Origin: Plotosus lineatus
Taxonomy: Eukaryota; Chordata; Actinopteri; Siluriformes; Plotosidae
DNA length: 64,000 nucleotides
Direction of reading: 5' to 3'
Assembly (NCBI GenBank): GCA_024760905.1
Contig: CM045737.1
Coordinates: 19,505,848-19,569,847 of the forward strand
The notes below the pieces were generated by a model. That model had not been told where the DNA came from, searched no databases, and worked only from the letters and a program-made list of their open reading frames with translations. The translations under genes and the position numbers were made by a program. Positions 33,846 to 45,250 of this stretch are shown here, piece by piece (the stretch's first letter is position 1; each line of letters begins with the position of its first letter).

Positions 33846-34774
33846 ATCTTTTTCAATTATTATTCCAGTACAGTACCTAAGTTCATGTTTATGCGTGAGA
33901 TTACAAACAATACCAAAAGGATAAACTTTATTACAGTACTCTTCATGTCCTTTTACATTGAACTTGGAGTGAGGTCTCCAAGATGGCGCTGCCCAGAGGG
34001 CGACGTTGCGAAGTTCTCAGAGTCAAATTGTTTCTTTGTTCGTTTTAATTTGTTTTATTGGTAGTTTTGTTTGTTCATGTTTTGCACTATGTTCGTCTAT
34101 GACCAGTCGACTCTACTACAGCTATAAGATCGGAGTTTCTTCGGGCGTATATAACTAAGCAGCGCTAATATGCTATTAGCAGAGCTAACATGCTAGAGTA
34201 GGCAGCTCAATGCAAGCCACATCCCAGCTAGCAATAAGCCCAGGCGGGAAGGGGCGGAACGACGACTCCGGCGCTTGGGATTGCAGGGGATGAAGGCCGT
34301 GTAGCCGGCTGGTATAATGGCCTTATCGAGTGTACTCTCCTCGAGCCATGTTTCACAGAAACACAGTCTTGTAGATCCCTCTGCGCTGCGATCTGAGCAT
34401 GAAGCTCATCCATCTTGTTTCGCAGGGACTGAACATTTTCAAACAGTATAGCCGGAAGTGCTGACCAAGCCTCTGAGAACTCCACCTGGGTGGTTAGCAT
34501 TGAGCTCCCACAGCATAGTATAGCTCACGATATAAGTTGTTGCATGCTTAGTTGCCCGAAGCTGAAGCTGCTCATAGCTGTAGTAGGGTCGCTGCCCTCT
34601 AGACAGCACCATCTTGGAGATGTCACTCCAAGTTCAATGTAAAAGGACATGAAGTGTAATAAAGTCTATCCTTTTGGTATAATTTGTTAAACATGCTACA
34701 GAACATAAAATCTCACGCACAAACATTCTCAGAATGAACTTAGGTACTATACTGGAATAATAATTGAAAAAGAC
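33846..34774. repeat. Inverted duplication, arms about 160-185 bp
   Basis: Arm 33846-34007 (caattattattccagta..accaaaaggata..acattgaacttggagtga..tctccaagatggcgctgcc..agagggc) matches the complement of 34589-34774 with few differences. The arms contain both Tigger C sequence and the 5' start of an L2-like LINE, so the junction of the two was duplicated head-on. Confidence 0.85.
34230..34630 (-). mobile_element. L2/CR1-like LINE, 5' UTR and endonuclease start
   Basis: Minus strand: atctccaagatggtgctg start, then an open stretch with FENVQSLRNKMDELHAQ, resembling the xxNVQSLxNKxDELxAR opening of fish L2-type endonuclease domains. After a one-base shift it continues LCFCETWLEESTLDKAI, the CFTETWL endonuclease motif with T to C. 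It then loses similarity near 34290. A partner 5' start in the opposite orientation is at 33968. Confidence 0.7.
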
Positions 34775-35248
34775 TTTAAAACGAATGCTTTACAACAGTA
34801 TATGCTGTATAATGTTTATATTTTATCATCAATAAAAATAAGAGTAAAAATTGAAAAGTTTTTCTTAATCATTACTATATTTTACTACATTAATACTGTA
34901 TTAATGAGTAAGACTGTCTATAGAATGTGTTTAAGAAGCATATTTTAGCGCATGTAATAGATACATAGTATTTTACTTCCAGCTGCTCATTCGCGCAAGT
35001 GACGTGTTACATGGGGTTTTACTTCCGGGTACAGAACTCGTGAATTATCTTGATTCGCGGGAGGGCTCGGAACCGAACCCCCGCGAATGTCGAGGGCCTA
35101 CTGTAATAATTATAACAATTTAACTGTAACTAACGATGTCAAAGCAGACAGAATTAACTGGCTTTGTAAAAGATCAAAAAACTGACCAAAGTGGCACTGG
35201 ACCAAGTAATATATTATATTATAATATATATTATATGTATATATACAT

Positions 35249-38200
35249 CTTCTTTTCCTTTCGGCTTTTCCCTTCAGGGGTCGCCACAGCGAATCATCTG
35301 CCTCCATCTCACCCTATCCTTTGCATCTTCTTCTCTTACACCAACGACCTTCATGTCCTCCTTCACCACATCCATGAATCGTCTCTTTGGTCTTCCTCTA
35401 GGCCTTCTGCCTGGTAGTTCCAGCCTCAGCATCCTATTACCAATATACTCACTATCCCTCCTCTGTACATGTCCAAACCATCTCAATCTAGCCTTTCTGA
35501 CTTTGTCTCCAAAACGTCTTACATGTGCTGTCCCTCTGATGTGCTCATTCCTAATCCTATCCATCCTCGTTACTCCCAAAGAGAACCTCAACATTTTCAT
35601 CTCTGCTACCTCCAGCTCTGCCTCCTGTCTTTTCCCCAGGGCCACTGTTTCTAAACCATACAACATCGTTGGCCTCAACACCGTCTTGTACACTTTTCCT
35701 TTCATTCTTGCCGATACCCTCCTGTCACACATCACACTGGACACTTTTCTCCAACCATTCCAACCTGCCTGCACACGCATCTTGACCTCTTTTCCACACT
35801 CTCCATTGCTCTGGATTGTTGAGCCTAAGTACTTAAAATCCTCCACCTTTCTTATCTCTGCTCCCTGTAATCTCACCATTCCTATTGGGTCCTTGTCATT
35901 CATGCACATGTATTCTGTCTTACTGAGGCTAATCTTCATTCCCCTCCTTTCCAGGGCATATCTCCACCTCTCTAGATTTTCCTGCACTTGTTCTCTGCTC
36001 TCACTACAGATCACAATGTCATCTGCAAACATCATAGTCCATGGGGAATCTTGTCTAACCTCATCTGTCAGCCTGTCCATCACCATTGCAAACAAGAAGG
36101 GGCTGAGAGCTGACCCTTGATGCAGTCCCACCTCCACCTTGAACTCTTCTGTCACACCGACAGCACACCTCACCACTGTCTTACATCTCTCATACATGTC
36201 CTGCACCACTCTAACATACTTCTCTGCCACTCCAGACTTTCTCATGCAATACCACAGTTCTTCTCTCGGCACCCTGTCATATGCTTTCTCCAGATCCACA
36301 AAGGCACAATGCAGCTCCCTCTGACCTTCTCTGTACTTCTCCATTAACATCCTCAAGGCAAACACTGCATCTGTGGTGCTCTTTCTTGGCATGAAACCAA
36401 ACTGTTGTTCACAAATGCTGACCTCTGCCCTTAGCTGAGCTTCCACTATTCTTTCCCATAACTTCATCGTATCATCAACTTTATCCCTCTGTAGTTGCCA
36501 CAACTCTGCATGTCTCCCTTGTTCTTAAAAATGGGCACCAGCACACTTCTCCTCCATTCCTCTGGCATCCTCTCACTCTCTAAGACCTTGTTAAATGTTC
36601 TTGTCAGGAAATCTACTGCTACCTCTTCTAGACACTTCCATACCTCCACCGGTATGTCATCAGGACCAACTGCCTTTCCATTCTTCATCCTCTTCAATGC
36701 CCTCCTCACTTCACCCTTATTAATCTTTGCTACTTCCTGGTCCTCAACAGTCACCTCTTTTACTCTTTTTTCTTTCTCATTTTCCTCATTCATCAGCTCT
36801 TCAAAGTACTCTTTCCATCTTCTCAGCACACTTCTGTCATCAGTCAATACATTTCCCTCTCTGTCCTTTATCAATCTAACTTGCTGCACGTTCTTCCCAT
36901 CTCTATTTCTCTGCTGTGCCAACCTGTATAAATCATTTTCTCCCTCTTTACTTTCCAACCGAGCATACAAGTCATCATACGCGCTCTGTTTCGCCTTTGA
37001 CACCGCTACCTTTGCCTTCCGCTGTGTCTCCCTGTACTCCTGTTTACTCTCTTCGGTTTTCTCAATGTCCCACTTCTTCTTAGCTAACCTCTTCCTTTGT
37101 ACACACTCCTGCACTTCCTCATTCCACCACCAAGTCTCCTTATCTACTTTCCTTCCAGATGACACACCAAGTATTCTCCTACCTGTCTCCCTGATCACAT
37201 TAGCTGTAGTTGTCCAGTCATCTGGAAGCACTTCGTGACCACCCAAAGCCTGTTTCAACTCCTCCTTGAAGACAACCCGACACTCTTCCTTTTTCAGCTT
37301 CCACCACTTTGTCTTCTGCTCTGCCTTTGTCTTCTTCACCTTCCTCACCATCAGCATGATCCTGCACACCACCATCCTATGCTGTTTGGCAACACTCTCA
37401 CCCGCTATTACTTTGCAGTCACTGACTTCCTTTAACTTACATCGCCTGCACAAGATGTAGTCTACCTGTGTGCTCCTACCTCCACTTTTATAAGTCACCC
37501 TATGCTCCTCTCTCTTATGGAAGAAAGTATTCACCACAGCCATTTCCATCCTTTTTGCAAAATCTACCAACATCTGTCCTTCTGCGTTCCTGTCCTGGAT
37601 ACCAAACCTACCCATCACGTCCTCGTCCCCTCTGTTTCCTGCACCAACATGTCCATTGAAGTCTGCCCCAATGACCACTCTTTCACCTCTGGAGGTACTC
37701 TGCATCACTTCATCTAACTCCCTCCAGAATCTCTCCTTCTCTTCTCGCTCACATCCTGTCTGTGGGGCATATGCACTAACAACCTTGACCATCACACCTT
37801 CAATTTCTAACTTGAGACTCATCACTCTGTCTGACACTCTTTTCACTTCTAGAACATTCCTGACAAACTCCTCCTTCAAGATGACTCCGACTCCATTTCT
37901 CTTCCCATCCACACCATGATAAAACAGCTTAAACCCTGCTCCTATGCTTCTAGCCTTGCTACCTTTCCACCTGGTCTCCTGAACACACAGTATGTCCACC
38001 TTCCTCCTCTGCATCATGTCAGCCAGCTCTCTACCTTTTCCTGCCATAGTTCCAACATTCAAAGTCCCTACTTTAAGTCCTAGACTCATGCCTTTCCTCT
38101 TCTCTCTCTGGCAATGGGCACGCTCCCGCCTTTCCTTCTTCGACGTCTTCGACCAACAGTAGTCCAATTTCCATCAGCACCCTGTTGGTTGACAGCACTG

Positions 38201-38380
38201 ATGGCGGTCGTTGTTAACCCGGGCCTCGACCGATCCGGTATGTCATTCTTGTGATTCGCATAGTTTATTTGGCATTTGTTTTACGCCGGATGCCCTTCCT
38301 GACGCAACCCTCTGCATTTATCCGGGCTTGGGACCGGCGTGAGGGAGAGACACTGGTTTGTGCCCCCCCCCTCACGGCTG
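35249..38380 (-). mobile_element. RTE-like LINE, full-length copy g (best preserved)
   Basis: Runs from the 3' end cttcttttcctttcggcttttcccttcaggggtcgcc at 35249 to the 5' start, complement cccccccctcacggctg, near 38380. Length 3.13 kb. The 5' end abuts an AT tract (38384-38450) and the 3' end lies in ..tatatgtatatataca, so the target was AT-rich and the duplication cannot be delimited. The coding region has a single clear break. Confidence 0.9.
35274..38167 (-). pseudogene. LINE endonuclease-RT, one 4-base deletion
   Basis: Two long overlapping frames: 38167-36464 (567 codons, endonuclease and N-terminal RT) and 36503-35274 (409 codons, RT and C-terminal region). Endonuclease: [127 protein letters not shown]. 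The frame is lost after GIKLM near 36475, where gatgagccatacgatg in other copies reads gatgatacgatg. No other stop or shift was seen. Confidence 0.9.
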
Positions 38381-38381
38381 T

Positions 38382-38383
<2 letters not shown>

Positions 38384-38450
<67 letters not shown>
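38384..38450. repeat. (TA)n microsatellite, 67 bases
   Basis: Perfect TA run at the LINE 5' junction. Confidence 0.97.
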
Positions 38451-38458
<8 letters not shown>

Positions 38459-38486
38459 ATATGTGTATGTATATTGTATATATAAG

Positions 38487-40100
38487 GGGCAGATCAACAT
38501 TTTCAACATTTTCCCAAGTGTACAGAGAGTATGCTTTTTTTTGCTCCCCCCGAAAGCGTACAAATAAATGTTGATGATCTCTCGGCAGAATTTTTTAATA
38601 AGATATTAAACAAAACAATGGTCAACCCTCTTTTATAAAATAAATCAATGTATTTCCTTGATCAATACTACTTTTATACACCAGTCAAAAAATAATGATT
38701 ATCTACTTTTAAAGAATTCTTTTTAATGACACCTACTTTAATATTAATATTAAGACATTTAGTTTTAATAATAAAAATGATATTGTTTTTAATAATATTA
38801 TTTTATATTAAAATATAATTCAAAATGTCTGCATTTTTTCTTGGTCATTGGCTTTTGGACGACCACTTGTGATCAGCTGCCTTCTGATGTTTCAGCAGCT
38901 GATACCGGGTTGGGTAGTGTTCATAAATAAACCATTGCACACACAGCGGTTTTGTTTTATGTGCTTGTCGTATAAGTTATCGACCTGAAAGCCACCATTG
39001 CTAAGTGCCCGCCTACACAAAGTTACCGTGACGTCACTGGGTTGCTACAAAGTACCACATGAAATATAGTGCATGCATATCACAGCATATTATAGGATAT
39101 AAACAACATGGAATCTCACGGCAACAACACGCACAGTTTTTCAGCAGAAGATGATTCATCTATTACTCTCAGAAGACAAATCAAATATTATAGTTCAACC
39201 AAAAACATTCTCAAATATATTTCAAACTACATCTGCAAGTACATGTGCTCAATACATTTACAAATTGAGCTAAAGTTATTTATCTATTCCAAGGCACAAA
39301 TAAATATTAATACATATTTACAGCACAAAAACATACTACTAATTTTATAAAAGTACTGAACATTAGGCTGCAGATCCAGGCTGGATGGCTTATGATTATT
39401 TTAGCCATTCATTCTCTGTGCGTCAATGTTTGTGTTCTAACACATGTGCAGGAGCCGGAGGCGGTACTAACAAACTGTGCTTTATTCTCACACTCTCACT
39501 TTGTTTGATTGACAGTGTTCAGCTATTATTGCTTCCTGATAATATTATGTTTGTTGATTGGTCAGCTCGGGCTTGCACATGCGCAGTGCCCGTTACACAT
39601 TAACTTTCGGTTTACTTCCTGACTCTAGTTATGCGGAACTTATTTCCGACTTTCTCTTCAATAACAGTCATTAAGTTTATTTATAAGATTGTGAATACAC
39701 ATAATTTCTTGTCCAGCGGAACTCAACTCCTGCTGTGCGTGTGTGTGTGTGTGGGGGGGGGGTGCACTCTGTGCACGCCTGCAGCCTACACCCTTGCATC
39801 GCTTTAAACTTTACAAGCTTTAAGCGTTAACACCGGTGTTATATCAAGCAGAGCGAATCAAACAATGTTGTTGTTAATGTTGTGCGTGTACCGCTCTTAG
39901 GTGGTTGACGAATCGCGCATTGAGAGTTTCAAACGTACACGCACAAAAAAATAAAATAAATATTCGCGAATGCATGTATTATTGTTGATCGACATTTTTA
40001 TAATATTAAAAAGCGTACACAGACATCTTACCCCCTCACCCAGCGTACATTTTGTACACTTAGGAAAATGTTGAAAATGTTGAATGATCCCGAAAAAACC
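38487..40100. mobile_element. Candidate DNA element bounded by inverted repeats
   Basis: gatcaacattttcaacattttcc + caagtgtac (38490-38521) matches the complement of gtacacttaggaaaatgttg + aaaatgttgaatgatc (40055-40090), about 35 bases with few mismatches. Ends are roughly GGGGCAGATC and GATCCCG. No transposase recognised; superfamily and target duplication unclear. Confidence 0.5.
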
Positions 40101-40124
40101 ATATAGGTTGAACACATTAATGGT

Positions 40125-41035
40125 TAAAGATGCTTATCAGATGCCCACTAGAGGGAGGAATTGCATTGCACTGTACATAAAGAACTTAAAAGTGTGATGT
40201 AATGACGTCATGAGCTTTCAGCTGGACCCAGAATGCAGGAGGCAGAGTGTATTTATTATTCAACGGGGAAGCACTTAAGCAGCGCGCTTTAACTGAGGTG
40301 AACTGCATTCAGCCCGAGCAGCTCAGCCAGGCCCCTCAGCCCGAGCGGGCAGGAAAACAGAGTTAGAGAATACAGTACAAAGAAGCAGGGACGTGATGTG
40401 AGTTAATCCTCTGGTGCAGAGGTGAGCGTGCTTGTGTTTATTGGGAGTAAATGAGAAGAGTGAATTCAGGTGTGATCTACCGAGCAGCTCAGCCACGCCC
40501 CTCAGCCGGAGCGGAGAGAAAACAGAGTTAGAGGCACAGCCACCAAAATCAAAGTCCCCCCAAAACACAGACCAGAACAAAAAGATCATATAAGAACATG
40601 AAGTGTAATAAATTGGATAAATAAAACAAAAGGATAAAAATGCTACAGCACAGTTCATAAAATCACACACACAAACATTCTAAACATTAACTTGGGCACT
40701 GTACTGGAATAGTAATTGAAAAAGACTTTAATACTACAGTGCTTTACAACAGTTCAGATGATTATTCCTCTTCAGGCACTTTAGAGGTAACTGTCGTTTC
40801 ATCAGGAAAAAGTCTTATTTCTTTAGGAGAGACATTTAACGCCATTACCCTTTTCTGGCGCTCAACCGGCGTTTGAGTGGCATCATAGAGTTTAACTGGT
40901 AAGTAAAACACACTAAAAAAGGCTCATTGACAACTTGTGCGCGATTGAGGAAAAAGGGGCATCTCAACCAATCAGCAGGAAGGAGGATAGCCATTAGCTG
41001 AATTTGAATTACGTGACAGTTGCTCGGTATTCATT
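40125..41035 (-). mobile_element. Tigger-like element C2, fragment
   Basis: Shares long stretches with C4: gcccactagagggagg, gcagctcagcca(g/c)gcccctcagcc, gtgagttaatcctctggtgcagaggtgagcgtgc, attgaaaaagacttta, aaaaaggctcattgacaacttgtgcgcga, aaccaatcagcaggaagga. The outer terminal repeats are not preserved. Confidence 0.65.
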
Positions 41036-41039
41036 CCGC

Positions 41040-42469
41040 AAATATGCTCAGGCGTGAGTTCTGTAATACTGTAATAGACCTGAGTACAATTTTACATTGC
41101 AAACACCAAAAAATATTGGTCGAATTAAAGAACATATAAGTTATTAAACATGTTTTAATTTGATCAGCAGAATAGTAAATAAAGAGTTGTATATAATAGA
41201 GAATTGGTTTACATTGTAGGTTTCTTATTCTGTCATAGTAGCTATTGTGTACCAAACATACAGACAGGTGAACAAGTGAATGAAAAAAATAATAATAACA
41301 GATTATCACATAATTAATCATCCCAGAAAAAGTGGGGTCCAGTAAAATTCTTAGTGTTCCTGCAGAATTTTTCTTCTGCCCGCCCCCCCTGTCTGGTGAA
41401 AATTTTCTTAAATTTTGTGCCCTGGTACTGTATTATAAAAATATTTGTGGAAAAATATTTTGATTGAGGGTGTATGTGGAACGAGACTCCATATTTTATT
41501 ATAATTATTTTATACGTTTTTAATAATTAAAAATATATATATAAAAGTAATATTTATGGACGCTCTCATCACTCTAATATTGGTAAAAAAAAAAAAAAAC
41601 AACATTTTTTGGCTTCATTGTGCATTGTATTATTTATTTGTTAACACAAGCCAGGAGTTTTACATCTCATTTAGGAGACAATTAGAGGCATTTGTTGAAT
41701 GCAGAAAAGCCAGAGAGTCCTGATTTTACTTGGCTTAAACGGAGTAGAGGTTTCTCTGCACCATAGAATAAACCTCTTGATTTTATGCATGCTTGAAAGC
41801 AATCTGAGTTTACTGTTTATGTTCTTAAAGGGATAAAAGAGAATTTTGCTTTTATTAAACCAAGTCCTGATGTAATGTGCTATATGAAGTGTGAAAGTAA
41901 TCAGAGTGAGCACTGACACAGTTACAATTAAGTAGAATTTAAATAGGTGAGTATTTCACAATAAATGTTAATTTATAAAACATGCCTGATTAAGCCTGAC
42001 ACTGAGAATTCAAAATGACAAAACAGGTTGTAAGCTTTTTCCAAAATTTGTGTGCTCTCTTTCTCTTCAGGGCTGCAATAATTTCCAGTAATTTGCTGGA
42101 TGCCCTTGTATTCCACTCTATTTCACCTCTAGATATAATAACAGGATCTAAATTATGTAAATATATGAAACAGACAGCCATGAATGACAAAAAATTACAG
42201 TGAACCAGTGGTACCTGGCACAAAGGAGAAAACACGGGATTCATTTGTTTGTAATATAAAGTGAGGATTCAAAAAAAATATATAAGTATATATTATAAGT
42301 ATATTATATTTCTTTCACCATATTTTATACTGCACTGCTTCTCATTTAAAGAAAAATGAACCTAAACCTATTAAAAGCTTGTATGCAATATATAGGAATT
42401 TCTACATCAAAACACAGTATTATTATTACAAGCTTCTTCGGGAAGAGAAATAAAAATCAAGTAATAAAT

Positions 42470-42509
<40 letters not shown>

Positions 42510-43055
42510 CATTGTAGTGTAAATAAATAAATAAAAAAATCATGATTCATGACAATAATCCGGAAGTAATTTGCATGATTTACATGATTTACAGGAATGA
42601 ACAGACACTTGTCTAATGTATATATAAACATAATCTTATATTATATGAAGATGTGCCTGTTTTTATTTAATTCAGAAGTCCACTAGTTTACATCTTGTTA
42701 ACTTGTTAGTTTCCTACCCTCCCGTGAGAGTGAAATGGACTCCAAACAGTGGCATTTTCAAACAAACTAATGCAAACTATTGAACAGAGTTTAGTAGATT
42801 GTGACTTTGAAAATGTAAGGGAAACTGCCTAATTGTGAAAATATACTTGTGCTTATGTGTACCTGGAGTGGTTGGAACATTTGCCTTTCATTTCACTTCA
42901 CACTACTTCATGCATTGTTTTGTATGTGATGTTTTACTGATATAATTGAGTAATCATTTAGGTACATAAGCAATGCAGGAGATCTGCTATATTGAAAATG
43001 AGCAGCAGCACCCTGTCCAACCTGAAGATGACATGTTTGACTCGATCAAACAGGC
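41040..43055. other. Intron sequence, mostly nothing recognised
   Basis: Holds an (AC)n tract (about 42472-42507). No other feature supported. Confidence 0.4.
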
Positions 43056-43129
43056 CATTTTGAGTAATGATTAAAAGCACACACATTTTGATGAACCTAC
43101 TGACTGTTAAAGGGAAATCTGCCTTTGAA

Positions 43130-43432
43130 TCGGTTTCTAGTTCACTGTTTTCCCTTCCTTGTAGCATTTTTGGTAGGTACTACTCACGATATTCTGAGAG
43201 CACTCCACAAGACCTTGAGATTAAAAGACTGTTCAGATATGATATTGTGGCCTTTGTCAGAATCACTCAGATTCTCATGCGTGCCTATTTTTCATGCATC
43301 CAACACATCATCTGTTGCAACTTTTACCATTCTTCGAAACATACACCACCCCATGATGGATGCCACTGTAATCATTGCAGATAACTTTACCACTCTTGCC
43401 TATTGTGGGTTGTGGATTTAAAGTTATGGCTG

Positions 43433-43434
<2 letters not shown>
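43130..43434. repeat. Fragment of a widespread vertebrate/fish repeat
   Basis: ggtaggtactactcacgatattctgag..ccacaagacctt..tggcctttgtcagaatcactcagattctcatgcgtgcc..catccaacacatcatc..aaagttatggctg resembles a remembered repeat ending ..aatgttatggctgatcggtgta. Recognition from memory only; its class is not certain. Confidence 0.4.

Positions 43435-43516
<82 letters not shown>
43435..43516. repeat. (GT)n microsatellite, 82 bases
   Basis: Perfect GT run. Confidence 0.98.
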
Positions 43517-43517
<1 letters not shown>

Positions 43518-43599
43518 GCATTTTTCGCGTTATAATAAATAAATTAATAAAAAATACATTTTGTGACCTATTTGGACATATAATCACACACGTGTATAA

Positions 43600-43601
<2 letters not shown>

Positions 43602-43636
<35 letters not shown>

Positions 43637-43662
43637 CAATGATGATGATTATTATTATTATT
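43602..43662. repeat. (GAT)n/(ATT)n microsatellite
   Basis: atgatgatg run followed by attattatt. Confidence 0.95.
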
Positions 43663-43762
43663 CATTTACTCATTTTCTGAACCACTTAATCCTAGTTAGG
43701 GTTGCAGGGAGGCTGACTCTGTTAAAGGGTAGAGGACACCCTGGACAGTTTGCCAGGCCTTC
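43663..43762 (-). mobile_element. SINE family T, tail fragment
   Basis: Complement: cattttctgaaccacttaatcctagttagggttgcagggaggctg..ggacaccctggacagtttgccagg. It sits between two trinucleotide repeats. Confidence 0.7.
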
Positions 43763-43764
43763 AC

Positions 43765-43765
43765 G

Positions 43766-43813
<48 letters not shown>

Positions 43814-43882
43814 GTTGTTATTATTATTATTATTAATAATAATAATAATAATAATAACAACAATAATAATAATAATGTTAAT
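43765..43882. repeat. (ATT)n/(AAT)n inverted microsatellite
   Basis: About 70 bases of TTA repeats then about 40 of AAT repeats, self-complementary. Confidence 0.95.
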
Positions 43883-43885
43883 AAT

Positions 43886-44250
43886 ACTGTGGCACAGTAC
43901 TGCAGTGGTTAACATATCTGCCTCACAGCAAGAATCCCTGAGTTCAATTATCGTGCTTGGGCATGTCTATGTGGAGTTTGCATATACTCCTAGTGCTTGG
44001 GTGGGGTTTTCGTTTGTTTCGGTTTCCTCTCACAGTCCAAAAACATACACAGTATAACTGGAGTAGACTGATTGGCTGTTCCAAATTGTACATAGGTGGA
44101 AATGTGAGGGTAAATGGTTGTGGATGTATGTTGGCCCTGCAGTGGCCTGGCGAGTTGTCCAGAGCATACCCTACCCTCACACAGAGTTGGCTGAGACAGG
44201 TGCCACCCTCCATTTGACTCTAATTAGGATTAAACCGTCTCTAAAATGAA
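43886..44250 (+). mobile_element. SINE family T, full length
   Basis: Head actgtggcacagtactgcagtggttaac..tctgcctcacagcaag..gagttcaattatcg, body gtgtggagtttgcatatactcc..cagtccaaaaacatacac..ggctgttccaaattg, tail gccctgcagtggcctggcgagttgtcc..gactctaattaggattaaacc. The best full-length family T copy in the window. Confidence 0.82.
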
Positions 44251-44284
44251 CAAATTAATATAATAATAAAATAATAATACAGTA

Positions 44285-45136
44285 CAGACACTTTCCAACT
44301 TGTGTTTTTGTTTGGTTCCGGACGGCCGAACGTAAGTTGAAAATGAACGTAAGTTGTTACTGTATGTTCAAGTGACGTATGACGTTCATACTGTACTATA
44401 CATCCATAAGTACCATTACCGTATCTCATAAAACACCTCTAAATGAATTATTATAAACGTAACATTGTAAAATAATATCAAATAATATCAACATTAATTT
44501 CAAATAAATTAAATTCATGCAAAATAATTTCAAATAGATACATTTTAATCAAATCCACTAATCAAATATCAAATACAGTATCATATATGACCTTTAACAT
44601 TCTCTATGATGCGATCTTTCTTCTTGTAAATGGTTCCGATGGTAGACGGATGGTCACTTTACATGAAGCTGAACCGAGTCACTTTACATGAAGCTTAAAA
44701 CAGCCAATCAACGTTTACAATATGTGAGGCGCTCAACACCGAAAGTAGTTTACTTGCTTGTGCTTGAGACAAAGCGCGGGTTATACGGACTTCCGGTCTT
44801 TCAGAGCAAGGGCGCTGTTGAATACTCATTTAGTACTCAGCCTGCACTGATGTGAATCACCAGCAGAGCGGAGAGTTCTCTTTCTTTTCTGGATTCAGGT
44901 TTTCATTCATTTTACAACTCTCTTTGCTTAACTGAGTATGCATGGTAGATTGCGCCGATCCGAGCAGATAGTTAATTCATCTCTGTGTATGAGACTTGCA
45001 CCAATGCTAGTAGGCTTACGTTTCTGACTAACCATATTTGCTTAGGGTTACAAAAGTCTGCAAAACAGTGTAAACACAAAGATTACAAAGATGACATCTT
45101 AACACAAGGGTAACACGCTATATAACTGATAACTAA

Positions 45137-45201
<65 letters not shown>

Positions 45202-45248
45202 TATATATAAAAATGTAAAACGGATGAACGTAAGTCAGGGAGTGTCTG
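44285..45248 (+). mobile_element. Tigger-like element D1
   Basis: Ends CAGACACTTTCCAACTTGTG and complement of ..CTTACGT-rich..GGGAGTGTCTG, flanked by TA (44283-44284, 45249-45250). Internal phrases ggttccggacggccgaacgtaagttg, gatggtagacggatggtcac and tgtgaatcaccagcagagcgg recur in D2. An AT tract (45141-45197) lies inside. Confidence 0.75.
45141..45197. repeat. (AT)n microsatellite
   Basis: 57 bases of AT repeat inside element D1. Confidence 0.97.
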
Positions 45249-45250
45249 TA

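Larger units (their letters stand above)
33516..35103 (+). mobile_element. Tigger-like element C1 with internal inverted duplication
   Basis: Ends CAGTAGGCCCTTGACTATTCG and complement of ..GCGAATGTCGAGGGCCTACTG, flanked by TA (33514-33515, 35104-35105). 1588 bp. A degraded reading frame near 33760-33830 (RKTLDVSYEEIRLSPEKG) has no clear assignment. An inverted duplication and an L2-like LINE piece occupy the middle. Confidence 0.75.

Noticed and set aside
35191..36120. Open frame of 309 codons on the plus strand
   Set aside because: It is antisense to the LINE reverse transcriptase. The same antisense frames recur in every copy of the LINE, so openness follows from the codon composition of the sense strand.
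36495..37238. Open frame of 247 codons rich in Phe, Ser and Leu
   Set aside because: Antisense shadow of the LINE endonuclease/RT region; no independent homology.
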